A model generated the notes under the pieces. It saw nothing but the letters and a program-made list of their open reading frames with translations, did no database searches and was not told the origin of the DNA. From positions 1-52,328 of the forward strand of contig CACZEL010000012.1 in assembly GCA_902780235.1 (NCBI GenBank): 52,328 bases of DNA. Direction: 5' to 3'. Position numbers and translations under genes: made by a program. Positions 32,122 through 39,823 of this stretch are shown piece by piece. How positions within the stretch are numbered: the first letter of the stretch is position 1; each line of letters begins with the position of its first letter. Source of the stretch: an uncultured Bacteroidales bacterium. Lineage in GTDB: Bacteria > Bacteroidota > Bacteroidia > Bacteroidales > Paludibacteraceae.

Positions 32122-35100
32122 TTAGAATTGAACTTTGATACCTGCCATTACGGTGGACAGCGGGCTATAGTCGTTATAACCATTCGAACCGTCGCCGGAC
32201 ATCATCGGGTTGTAACCCTTACGTGCGGTGAGGATAGCGAGGTTATCGCCGGCTACCCAGATCTGGAGGTTATTGAGTTTAATCTTCTCAATCCATTTCT
32301 TCGGGAACTTGTATCCGAGGTTGATGTTGTTCAAACTCAGGAACGAGTTGCTGGTCAAGAAACGATCGGAGCCCATATTTGCATATTTGTCAGAACCGTT
32401 GCTCAAACGCGGAACAATAGTCATCTTATTAGCCTCGGTAACGACGGTACCCGGAACCCATGCGTTCGCGATGTCTTTGTGCCAGTTCATCGAACCGATC
32501 TTGTCGCTATGCATCAAGGAAGCGTATTGGTTATCGTATCCGTAACCGCCGATACGGTAGCTGCAGCTGACGCTCAGCGTTACACCGTAAGCCTCGAAGT
32601 CGATTCCGAAACCACCGTCGAGATCCGGCATAGCGGTTTTGCCTACGTAGGTGTAACCTGCGTATTGCGATTCGTCACCGGTAACGATCTGCTCTTTGAT
32701 GTTGGCATTCGGGTGCTTGAGTTGGTACTCGTGCAGCGAACCGATATAGTTGTCTGCTTGTACACCATCGTCAATCAACTCTGCGGAATTGTGACCGAAC
32801 GCACCTTTGTCTGCATCGTAGTAAGCGATATAGAGTGCCTGACCGTCATCGCCTACACCTGCGTACTTAGGCAAGTACCAGTCGTAGAGCGAGTGACCTA
32901 CGGACATACCGCCGGACATTACCATTCGTTTCGGTTCGCCGGTCTTCTCGTCGTAACCGTCGATAGGCATCTCGAGCATCTTGTTGCGGTAGAAACCACC
33001 GTTCAACTTGATGTCCAACTTGATGTTACGCGTATCCACAGCGTGTGCCTTGAGGTCGAACTCAAATCCCTGGTTCTCCATCTTGGCGTCGTTGACGTAG
33101 TATCCGCCGTAACCCAGCGAAGGAGCTACATAGCGCGGGAAGAGCATGTTATCGGTCAGTTTGTAGAAGTAATCCAACTGTACATCAAGGTACTTGCTGA
33201 TGCTCAATTCGAGACCGAGGTCAATCGTACTCGTACGCTCCCAAGTCAGATCCGGGTTACCTCTGTAACTCCATGGATAACCCTTACGGCCATTGACGTT
33301 ATCTACGTTGTATTGGTCGGAGAACATCATGTCACCAATATCCTGGTTACCCAGTACACCCCAACTCAGACGCAGTTTACCGTTTTTCAACCAGTCGGCT
33401 GCTTCGGTACCTTCCATGAAATGCTCATTTGTGAAGCTCCATGCGCCACCGACAGAACCGAAGTGACCCCAACGGTGACCCTTCGCAAATTTCGAAGAAC
33501 CGTCGGCACGGTAGTTGGCTGTGATATGGTAACGGTCGTCGTACTCATAGGTAGCGGTTGCCAAAGCGGACTCCAGGGTGCTCGTACGAGCGTAACCCTC
33601 TACACCGTCCATCGACACACCGTTGCTCAACTCAACTACGTTGTCCTCTACGATGTTCTTCTTATAACCATATTGCATGTTATAGGTGAAGTACGTCGTC
33701 TCGTGACCAGCCATCAAGCGGATCGTGTGCTCGCTGAAGGTCTTGTTGTACTCCAACAACTGGTTGCTGGTCACAGCCAGGTAGTTATACTGTGTCTGGC
33801 TGACACGACCTACACCGGCTGCATCGCCGTAGTATTTGTTAGTCAGGCTCTTGACGTTGTTGTTCATATATTGCGCACCGAGGTTGATGGTGAATTTCAG
33901 ACCCTCGTAGAGCTTGAACTCCAAGAACGTGTTAGCCACCGTCTGGTGACGAACCGTGAACTGCTTGTCCCATTCGAGGGCACCGGCAGGGTTGATACCG
34001 AACGAGTACGGACGACCACCTTCTTCACCGATATTATCGTTTCCGTTGTCACCGTAATCGTACATCTTACCTCCGGTCTTCGGATCCGTACGGATAGCGC
34101 CGGTAGCAGGGTCATAGACATATACCGGATAGATCGACGGGATCTGGTTGACGAACAAGAAGCCGTTGTTTGCGGCACTAGCATCCTGAACCGGGTTGCT
34201 GATCTTCGCGTACGAATATTGGATGTTCAAACCACCCTTCAACCATTTCTTCGGTTGGAAGTTCACGTTTGCACGCGTGTTGAAACGCTGGAAGTCGGAT
34301 GCGGTATAATAACCTTCGTCCTTGAGGTAACCGAAGCTGGTATAGTAGTTCAGTTTCTCGTTACCGCCGCTGATCTTAGCGGTTGCTTCGAGCTTCAGAC
34401 CGTTGTGGAACAAGGTATTGTACCAACTATCCATCTTCTCAAATTGCTTGAGACGTTTAGCATCTTTGCTGAACGTAGGATGTACGTTTCCGGCTGCGTC
34501 GTAGGCATCTACCAAGAGGTTACCCGGTTGATCCCAGAGGTTGTAGATCGTCGGGATACCGATCGAGCCGTAGAGGTTATTGTTAGCGTAATTAACAGAA
34601 CCGGATTCGTCAGCAGTTGCTTTGAAACGCTGGTTGTACAAACTCTGCCAAGCCAGAAGGATGTAATCCTCCGGACTATCAATCACATCGTACATCGGGA
34701 GCAGACGCATGTTGGCACCGGCCTTCACGTCAATCTCGATCTTACCCTCATCGCCGTTCGAACTACCTTTCTTGGTAGTGATGACGATGACACCGTTAGC
34801 ACCACGGCTACCGTAAAGCGAGGTAGCGGTAGCATCTTTCAGAATCGTGGTTGAAGCGATATCACTCGGGTCGATCGAGGAGATCGAACCTGCATCCAAA
34901 GCTATACCATCGACTACGTACAGCGGAGCGCTGCTGGCGGAGATAGAACCGATACCGCGGATACGGATCGAAGCTACTGTACCCGGCTGACCGCTGGAGG
35001 TCACAACCTGTACACCCGCTACCTCACCGGCCAAAGCCTTGGTGATATCCGACGGGTTCTTCTTCTCAATGTCCTCAGCCTTGACGGACTCTACGGAACC

Positions 35101-35442
35101 GGCGTAACCGCCTTTGCTGACATTACCGTAACCGGTAACGACTACGTCCTGCAGGACCTCGCTGTTCTCTTTCATGACAATGCGAAGGTTCTTGCCGGCG
35201 TTCACTTCCTGAGTCGCCATTCCGACATAACTGATAACCAAAGTCTTCACAGACTCCGGTACCTCCATCTCGAACTTACCGTCGTAATCCGAGATCGTAC
35301 CCTGTGTGGTACCCTTGGCTTGAACGCTTGCACCGATCACCGGCTCCCCGTTCTCATAGAGTACTACACCGTTTACTTGCTTCTCTGCAAACAAGCCCAA
35401 GCTGATCACAGCAAGAAACAAAAGTGTAAAAATCTTCTTCAT
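32122..35442 (-). CDS. SusC/RagA-family TonB-linked outer membrane transporter
   Basis: A 1106-aa TonB-dependent channel. Signal peptide, then a carboxypeptidase-like domain (GVVLYENGEPVIGASVQAKG to VISYVGMATQEV), plug domain (EVLQDVVVTGYGNVSKGGYA, KDATATSLYGSRGANGVIVI with the SusC signature) and a long beta-barrel ending AGIKVQF. Energised import with the adjacent SusD is the known family role. A promoter at 35583-35613 starts the operon, and the leader holds a GGTGAAA repeat array. Confidence 0.93.
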   Translation of the reverse strand: MKKIFTLLFLAVISLGLFAEKQVNGVVLYENGEPVIGASVQAKGTTQGTISDYDGKFEMEVPESVKTLVISYVGMATQEVNAGKNLRIVMKENSEVLQDVVVTGYGNVSKGGYAGSVESVKAEDIEKKNPSDITKALAGEVAGVQVVTSSGQPGTVASIRIRGIGSISASSAPLYVVDGIALDAGSISSIDPSDIASTTILKDATATSLYGSRGANGVIVITTKKGSSNGDEGKIEIDVKAGANMRLLPMYDVIDSPEDYILLAWQSLYNQRFKATADESGSVNYANNNLYGSIGIPTIYNLWDQPGNLLVDAYDAAGNVHPTFSKDAKRLKQFEKMDSWYNTLFHNGLKLEATAKISGGNEKLNYYTSFGYLKDEGYYTASDFQRFNTRANVNFQPKKWLKGGLNIQYSYAKISNPVQDASAANNGFLFVNQIPSIYPVYVYDPATGAIRTDPKTGGKMYDYGDNGNDNIGEEGGRPYSFGINPAGALEWDKQFTVRHQTVANTFLEFKLYEGLKFTINLGAQYMNNNVKSLTNKYYGDAAGVGRVSQTQYNYLAVTSNQLLEYNKTFSEHTIRLMAGHETTYFTYNMQYGYKKNIVEDNVVELSNGVSMDGVEGYARTSTLESALATATYEYDDRYHITANYRADGSSKFAKGHRWGHFGSVGGAWSFTNEHFMEGTEAADWLKNGKLRLSWGVLGNQDIGDMMFSDQYNVDNVNGRKGYPWSYRGNPDLTWERTSTIDLGLELSISKYLDVQLDYFYKLTDNMLFPRYVAPSLGYGGYYVNDAKMENQGFEFDLKAHAVDTRNIKLDIKLNGGFYRNKMLEMPIDGYDEKTGEPKRMVMSGGMSVGHSLYDWYLPKYAGVGDDGQALYIAYYDADKGAFGHNSAELIDDGVQADNYIGSLHEYQLKHPNANIKEQIVTGDESQYAGYTYVGKTAMPDLDGGFGIDFEAYGVTLSVSCSYRIGGYGYDNQYASLMHSDKIGSMNWHKDIANAWVPGTVVTEANKMTIVPRLSNGSDKYANMGSDRFLTSNSFLSLNNINLGYKFPKKWIEKIKLNNLQIWVAGDNLAILTARKGYNPMMSGDGSNGYNDYSPLSTVMAGIKVQF

Positions 35443-35490
35443 CGTTTGTTAATATTTGTTATTTATTTTCTTTCGACCAAGGATTTTTCG

Positions 35491-35521
35491 TCTTTCAACT
35501 TTCACCTTTCACCTTTCCTCT
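35491..35521. repeat. TTTCACC 7-bp array in the susC leader
   Basis: CTTTCAA, CTTTCAC, CTTTCAC, CTTTCCT, CTTTATA on the plus strand. Lies in the 5' untranslated region between promoter and susC start. Same unit type as the array in the Omp signal peptide (13422). Confidence 0.7.
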
Positions 35522-35582
35522 TTATACTCGCGTACGTATATTATATACGGAATACGCACACGCGCACAAACGAAAAATCGCG

Positions 35583-35613
35583 CAAAGGTACGACTTTTTT
35601 TTGATATGAGCAA
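35583..35613 (-). promoter_or_regulatory. Promoter of the susCD operon
   Basis: Minus strand TTG (35613-35611), 20 bases with an A-tract, TACCTTTG (35590-35583). Leaves a leader of about 130 nt before susC. Confidence 0.75.
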
Positions 35614-35652
35614 ATTTTTAAGAGAAAAAATGCAAAAAAATCACTTTTTGTG

Positions 35653-36912
35653 TCAAATATATGTCAAAATGTAACCATTTTCGTCACAAAATAGTTCATT
35701 TGCTACTTTTAAAAGGTCTTGTGCTGACGTTTGTGCAATTTTGCCGAAAGTCTCCTGCCAATCGGGTGCGACGCCGTGGTAGAGCATCGACTTCGCCAGA
35801 GCCAACGCGCTGTTTTCTTGGTTCTGCGCGGAGATGGCCAATTGACCCCGTAATTGCTGCAAAGCATGCTGCAATCCGCTCTCCGTCAGAGGCGTCGTGC
35901 GCAGTTTGTCCAGTTCGTGCTTTACCAGCTCCAGACTATAGGGGTAATCTTCCGGATCGCACGCCCAATAGACGCACCAATAACCGGTGTCGCTCAGCGG
36001 TGTGTAGGTCGATTCGACGGTATAGACGAGCCCTTTGGACTCGCGAAGACTCAGGTTCAGACGGCTGTTGAGACTTCCTCCGCCCAGGATATTATTGAGT
36101 AGAAACATTGCCAACTGCTTCTCGTGCCCCAAGGGATATGCTCTTCCGCCTAACATGGCATGCACCTGGTGAGTATGTTTCTTGTAAGTCCATTCACGGT
36201 CCATTGTGCTTCCATTATGCTTCCATTGTGCTTCCGTTATGCAGATTTTATCGAGAGTAGAAGGGTTTGGAATACCTCCAAACTCTTTCTCCGCGATCTT
36301 GAAAATCTTCTCCGGCTTGACATTGCCTTGGCAGAAGATGACCATCCGATCGGGCGTATAGTGTCGCTTCATCCAGTTGAGGGCGTATTCGGGCTTGGAG
36401 GAGAGGTGCTTGAGCGTTTTCTTGGTGCCTAAGATAGGTAGCGCAAGGCTGCTACCGGCAAAGACGAGGCTCTCGAAATCATCGTAGATCAGTTCCGAAG
36501 GGCTGTCGTTGTAACTCTCGATCTCGTCCATGATCACCATCCGTTCTTTGTCCGTCTCTTCTTTCTTGAAGGCGGGTTGCAGGATCATCTCGGCGATCAG
36601 ATGGAGCGTCAGTTGGACATGTTCGGCTAAGATAGCGGCGTAGAAAGTGGTCTCTTCTTTGGTCGTATAAGCGTTTATCTCACCGCCGATCCCTTCGATG
36701 GCATGGATGATCTGCCGAGCGGAATGGTGCGTCGTTCCCTTGAAGACGCAATGCTCGATATAATGTGCCATGCCGTTCTCTTCGGGCGATTCATCGCGCG
36801 TACCCGCACCCACCATCACGCCTACGTACGCAACGGGAGACGGCGTCCAACGATGCACAATTTTGATGCCATTTGGCAAAATATGATAAAAAGTTTGCGA
36901 ATTTTCTTGCAT
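35653..36912 (-). CDS. M16 family zinc peptidase (processing-peptidase-like)
   Basis: A 419-aa soluble peptidase of the pitrilysin/MPP type. HYIEHCVFKGTTHHSA holds the inverted HxxEH zinc motif. The third ligand lies in EGIGGEINAYTTKEETTFYA, and the C-terminal half has the non-catalytic M16 domain (GGGSLNSRLNLSLRESKGLVY). There is no signal peptide, so it acts in the cytoplasm or is exported by another route. An 11-bp repeat (36201-36233) is translated as EAQWKHNGSTM in the interdomain region. Its start codon overlaps the divergent promoter of tRNA-Leu. Confidence 0.88.
   Translation of the reverse strand: MQENSQTFYHILPNGIKIVHRWTPSPVAYVGVMVGAGTRDESPEENGMAHYIEHCVFKGTTHHSARQIIHAIEGIGGEINAYTTKEETTFYAAILAEHVQLTLHLIAEMILQPAFKKEETDKERMVIMDEIESYNDSPSELIYDDFESLVFAGSSLALPILGTKKTLKHLSSKPEYALNWMKRHYTPDRMVIFCQGNVKPEKIFKIAEKEFGGIPNPSTLDKICITEAQWKHNGSTMDREWTYKKHTHQVHAMLGGRAYPLGHEKQLAMFLLNNILGGGSLNSRLNLSLRESKGLVYTVESTYTPLSDTGYWCVYWACDPEDYPYSLELVKHELDKLRTTPLTESGLQHALQQLRGQLAISAQNQENSALALAKSMLYHGVAPDWQETFGKIAQTSAQDLLKVANELFCDENGYILTYI
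36201..36233. repeat. 11-bp tandem repeat inside the M16 peptidase gene
   Basis: CCATTGTGCTT, CCATTATGCTT, CCATTGTGCTT, then CCGTTATGCAG. Because 11 is not a multiple of 3, copy number changes other than by three would break the frame. Confidence 0.75.
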
Positions 36913-36937
36913 ATTCCAAAAAAAAGCAGTAATTTTG
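36907..36937 (+). promoter_or_regulatory. Promoter for the structured element, tRNA-Leu and lipoprotein
   Basis: TTG (36907-36909), 20 bases (CATATTCC then an A-tract), TAATTTTG (36930-36937). Transcription would begin near 36944 and cross copy B of the 73-bp element and the tRNA. Confidence 0.75.
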
Positions 36938-36993
36938 CAGCCGTTTTAAATTCCTCGGGACGTAAACCAAGCCGAAGGCTGTTTGCGGACCGA

Positions 36994-37066
36994 AGAGCGG
37001 AGGCACAAGTTGCCCGTCCATTTAGCGGAGCGGTATGGACCATCGCAATCTTGTTGCCGAACGCGA
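36994..37066 (+). repeat. 73-bp structured element, copy B
   Basis: Matches 9231-9303 at 65 of 73 positions without gaps and ends exactly where tRNA-Leu begins. Helices GGC-A-CAAG-TTGC / GCAA-T-CTTG-T-TGCC and GTCCAT/ATGGAC, loop TTAGCGGAGCGGT. An imperfect hairpin (GTAAAC..AGCC-GAA-GGCT-GTTTGC) lies just upstream. Confidence 0.7.
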
Positions 37067-37148
37067 GCGGCATTGGCGGAATTGGTAGACGCGCCAGACT
37101 TAGGATCTGGTTCCGCGAGGAGTGAAAGTTCGAGTCTTTTATGCCGCA
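37067..37148 (+). tRNA. tRNA-Leu (anticodon UAG)
   Basis: An 82-nt class II tRNA. The acceptor stem is GCGGCAT (37067-37073) with ATGCCGC (37141-37147), discriminator A37148 and no encoded CCA. Other parts are the D-loop with GGTAGACGC, anticodon arm CCAGA-CTTAGGA-TCTGG (anticodon TAG in DNA), a long variable arm around TTCCGCGAGGA, and a T-arm with GTTCGAGTC. The class II variable arm and anticodon both indicate leucine. Confidence 0.93.
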
Positions 37149-37152
37149 CATT

Positions 37153-37662
37153 ATGAAGCATTTTCACACTATTGTATTTTCGCTCGCGCTCCTATGTTGC
37201 GCGTGTATGATGAGTTCGTGTCTGAATGACTCGTCTGTTTCTTCTCCTACAATCCGTTTTGATTCGCAAATGTACCGCACGTCTCCCGAAGGTGTGAAGG
37301 ACACTCTTTATTTAGTGGATACGGTCCAAATCGGCGACACGTTGCGTTTGCCTGTTTTGCTGCAAGGCGGGTTTAATATCCTTACTTCGTTTCAGGTATC
37401 AAGCGATCCGTTGGATCACATGGTCAAACTGGAAGTGGATTCCGCTGTCGCTACGATAGTTGATCCCAAGAGCGATTTGGGGAAAGGCAAACTTGTTTTT
37501 CCGCAGGATCGTCAGATATTAATGTGCAATGTCACGGTTTGCTTTATTCCCCAGCGCGCCGGAAGTCAGCCTATCAATTTGACGGTAGCCAATACGGCCG
37601 GAGACAAATATTCACCCAATACCTATACGTTCACTCCTATTGTAGCGAAAGAGGAGGAATAA
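37153..37662 (+). CDS. Hypothetical lipoprotein starting 4 bases after tRNA-Leu
   Basis: A 169-aa lipoprotein (MKHFHTIVFSLALLCCACMMSSC). The start is ATG 37153, and the mature part has beta-sandwich-like spacing (PTIRFDSQMYRTSPEG, IGDTLRLPVLLQGGFN, PINLTVANTAG). No family is recognised. The only promoter seen upstream is that of the tRNA, and just 4 nt separate the tRNA 3' end from the start codon, so tRNA 3' processing would leave an almost leaderless mRNA. An alternative start at 37141 lies inside the tRNA and is unlikely. It converges with mazG, with 3 bp between stops. Confidence 0.7.
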   Translation: MKHFHTIVFSLALLCCACMMSSCLNDSSVSSPTIRFDSQMYRTSPEGVKDTLYLVDTVQIGDTLRLPVLLQGGFNILTSFQVSSDPLDHMVKLEVDSAVATIVDPKSDLGKGKLVFPQDRQILMCNVTVCFIPQRAGSQPINLTVANTAGDKYSPNTYTFTPIVAKEEE

Positions 37663-37665
37663 AAA

Positions 37666-38469
37666 TCACTTTTCCGTTTTCTTCGCTTCATTCCAAAGCT
37701 CGTCCATCTCTTCGAGGGACATATCCTGTAGCGCGCGACCTTGTTCGCGCGCTTTCTGTTCTACATAGTTGAAGCGGCGAATGAACTTGAGGTTCGTTTG
37801 CTCGAGGGCGTTGTCCGGCCGTAATTTATACAACCTTGCCGCGTTGATCAACGCGAATAAGATATCGCCCAATTCGGCTTCGGAAGGATCGGCTTCGAAC
37901 TCCGCGATCTCTTCTTTCACTTTCGCCCACACGTCTTCGCGTTTCTCCCAATCGAAGCCGACGTTCGCTACTTTGTCTTGGATCCGATAGGCTTTGACGA
38001 TTGAGGGTAGAGAGTCGGGTATGCCGCCGAGTACGGTCTTGTTACCGCCTTTCTCCTTCAGTTTGACCTGCTCCCAGAGATGACTCACCTCTTCCGCGTT
38101 CTGTGCGGCGGCTTCGCCATAGACATGCGGGTGACGGAAGATGAGTTTGTCGCTGATCCGGTTGCAGACGTCGGCGATGTCAAAATTATCGCGTGGTTCA
38201 TCGCTCGGTGAACCAGAGAAATTCCATTTCTTTTCGGACCCCATCTTGGCATAGAAAACGACATGGAGCAGCACATCGCCGAGCTCTTTGCTGATCTCGT
38301 TCATGTCGTGCCGCGAGATGGCGGTGGCCAACTCATAGGTCTCTTCGATCGTATTCTGGCGGAGGCTGTCGAAGGTCTGTTTGCGATCCCACGGACATTT
38401 CTCCCGCAGGTCGTCCATGATATCCAACAACCGCTCAAAAGCCGCTAATTTCTCCTCTTTGGTATGCAT
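37666..38469 (-). CDS. mazG: MazG: nucleoside triphosphate pyrophosphohydrolase
   Basis: A 267-aa all-helical NTP pyrophosphatase that removes abnormal NTPs and lowers ppGpp. The MazG motifs are CPWDRKQTFDSLRQNTIEET (start of domain 1), EETYELATAISRHDMNEISK and ELGDVLLHVVFYAKMG with ExxE/ExxD metal ligands. A second, degenerate MazG half follows (VGFDWEKREDVWAKVKEEIA and ELGDILFALINAARLY). Length fits the two-domain family. It is followed by lpxH upstream on the same strand, 32 bp away. Confidence 0.92.
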   Translation of the reverse strand: MHTKEEKLAAFERLLDIMDDLREKCPWDRKQTFDSLRQNTIEETYELATAISRHDMNEISKELGDVLLHVVFYAKMGSEKKWNFSGSPSDEPRDNFDIADVCNRISDKLIFRHPHVYGEAAAQNAEEVSHLWEQVKLKEKGGNKTVLGGIPDSLPSIVKAYRIQDKVANVGFDWEKREDVWAKVKEEIAEFEADPSEAELGDILFALINAARLYKLRPDNALEQTNLKFIRRFNYVEQKAREQGRALQDMSLEEMDELWNEAKKTEK

Positions 38470-38501
38470 CTTTTTTCTTTTATCTTTGAGCGAAGCGGTC
38501 T

Positions 38502-39296
38502 TTATTCTTCCCCTTCGTAATTATGCATGGTCAGATTGCCGTGATGATCGAGTTTGGCGTAGGTCCACTGTTTGAAGGTGTCGCCGAGGATGATCACGCG
38601 GCTACCGGTTTCCAGCTGCAGGTCGAGTTCAATATGGCGGTGACCGAAGATATAATAATCGCGGTGGTTATGCTGTTTCTCCTGATCTTTGGCGAAGAGC
38701 ACCAACTCCTCTTTGCGCTCGCCTTTGTACGGACAGGGGTTTGCCAACTCTTTGAGACGGCTTTTCTTCGCCCAACCGTAACCGATCTTGTTACCCCATG
38801 CCGGCGGTAAGCAGCGGAAACAGAATTGCAGGAACGGATTATTGAAGATCTTACGCAAGGTAATGAAATGTTCGATCTGACGACGCACCCGACGCGGGTA
38901 GAGGTCTTTCCATTTGGATGGCAGCAGACCGTCTCCGTGGCTGAGGAAGATCGACTTGCCGTAACGGATGATCGTAGTAGGCTCATAGTGGATCTCAGCG
39001 CCGGTCAAGCGAGCCAAACCGCCGAAGGTCCATAGGTCATGGTTGCCGACAAACATATGAATATGGATGCCTTTCTTCGCCATCTTGCGCAACTGTTTGC
39101 AGAACGGATGGTACTGCCGTTTGCTCTTGTCGCTAATGAAATACTCCATCCAGAAATCGAACATGTCGCCTAACATATAGACCGACACGGCGTCCTTACT
39201 CATCTCTTCGAGCAGCGCGATGAGTTTCTTCTGCTGCGCGTACCCGCGCTCAATGGCCAAACTGCCTAAATGAGCATCTGATAAAAAATAAATCAT
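38502..39296 (-). CDS. lpxH: LpxH-like UDP-2,3-diacylglucosamine pyrophosphatase
   Basis: A 264-aa calcineurin-like phosphoesterase with metal motifs FLSDAHLGS (D-x-H), MLGDMFDFW (GD), VGNHDLW (GNHD), FLSHGDG and FGHRHIELD (GHxH). It hydrolyses the UDP sugar intermediate to lipid X in lipid A synthesis at the membrane face. The basic/hydrophobic central insertion (FITLRKIFNNPFLQFCFRCL) matches the LpxH lid. Between it and the DUF59 gene lies a 7-bp repeat array. The assignment to LpxH rather than a related phosphoesterase is likely but not certain. Confidence 0.85.
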   Translation of the reverse strand: MIYFLSDAHLGSLAIERGYAQQKKLIALLEEMSKDAVSVYMLGDMFDFWMEYFISDKSKRQYHPFCKQLRKMAKKGIHIHMFVGNHDLWTFGGLARLTGAEIHYEPTTIIRYGKSIFLSHGDGLLPSKWKDLYPRRVRRQIEHFITLRKIFNNPFLQFCFRCLPPAWGNKIGYGWAKKSRLKELANPCPYKGERKEELVLFAKDQEKQHNHRDYYIFGHRHIELDLQLETGSRVIILGDTFKQWTYAKLDHHGNLTMHNYEGEE

Positions 39297-39307
39297 CTAA
39301 TTATACT

Positions 39308-39358
39308 TTAGCTTTTGGCTATTGGCTATTAGCTAACAGCTAACGGCTAACAGCTAAT
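39308..39358. repeat. 7-bp array (GCYAAYA family), both orientations, between DUF59 gene and lpxH
   Basis: Begins TTAGCTTTTGGCTATTGGCT and continues ATTAGC, then switches strand to TAACAGCTAACGGCTAACAG followed by CTAA. The two halves are complementary and could form a long hairpin. It fills the junction completely. Confidence 0.85.
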
Positions 39359-39359
39359 G

Positions 39360-39674
39360 TTACAGGAACCCCAGTTCCAGTTTTGCTTCTTCCGACATCA
39401 TGTCTTTGGTCCATTCGGGTTCAAAGACGATGGAGACGTTCACATCTTTGATGCCATCAACGGATCCTACTTTCTGACGGATGTCTTCCACCAGAAAATC
39501 GCCCGCCGGACAAGACGGCGCAGTGAGCGTCATCGTGATCTCACATACTCCGTCGTCCTTGAGCTCGATGCCGTAGATCAACCCTAAGTCATACACGTTC
39601 ACCGGTATCTCAGGGTCAAAAACGGTCTTGAGCATCTTCAATATTGCTTCTTCTTTCTCTAAAAACTCGTTCAT
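39360..39674 (-). CDS. DUF59/MIP18-family protein (Fe-S assembly related, SufT/PaaD-like)
   Basis: A 104-aa single-domain protein, start ATG 39674 (MNEFLEKEEAILKMLKTV). The motifs are VFDPEIPVNVYDLGLIYGIE (DPE-P...DLGLIY) and MTLTAPSCPAGDFL (T.T.P.CP), where the Cys may handle iron or Fe-S clusters. Homologs serve in Fe-S cluster maturation (SufT). It has a consensus promoter just upstream at 39690-39720. The longer frame to 39758 reads through the promoter and is rejected. Confidence 0.88.
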   Translation of the reverse strand: MNEFLEKEEAILKMLKTVFDPEIPVNVYDLGLIYGIELKDDGVCEITMTLTAPSCPAGDFLVEDIRQKVGSVDGIKDVNVSIVFEPEWTKDMMSEEAKLELGFL

Positions 39675-39689
39675 ATTCCAAAAATTGTG

Positions 39690-39720
39690 CAAAGTTACAA
39701 CTTTTTTTTGATATATGCAA
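39690..39720 (-). promoter_or_regulatory. Promoter of the DUF59 gene
   Basis: Minus strand TTG (39720-39718), 20 bases (CATATATC then an A-tract), TAACTTTG (39697-39690). Nearly identical to the promoters at 3017, 8620 and 35583. Confidence 0.8.
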
Positions 39721-39751
39721 GAAAAACTGCCATTTTGGCAGAAAAAACCAC

Positions 39752-39768
39752 TTGGCACAGGAATTGAT
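39752..39768 (+). promoter_or_regulatory. Possible sigma-54-like promoter of htpG
   Basis: TTGGCAC-AGGAA-TTGAT: matches TGGCAC-N5-TTGC except that the -12 GC is GA. It is the best promoter-like match between 39721 and the htpG start; no TAnnTTTG promoter was found there. Confidence 0.35.
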
Positions 39769-39822
39769 AGTTAAAATGGTGACAATGTCACGTTAAATTG
39801 TTAAATCGTTAAATTGTTATAA
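39767..39822. repeat. GTTAAA array with embedded hairpin, leader of htpG
   Basis: GTTAAAATG, hairpin GTGAC-AAT-GTCAC (39779-39791), GTTAAATT, GTTAAATC, GTTAAATT, GTTATAAT, then ATG. Same plan as at 10733 and 47472. Confidence 0.8.
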
Positions 39823-39823
39823 T

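Noticed and set aside
32050-34854. A 934-codon open frame on the plus strand
   Set aside because: It is antisense to susC, whose protein has clear SusC domains. The plus-strand translation has no recognisable domain and arises from codon bias.
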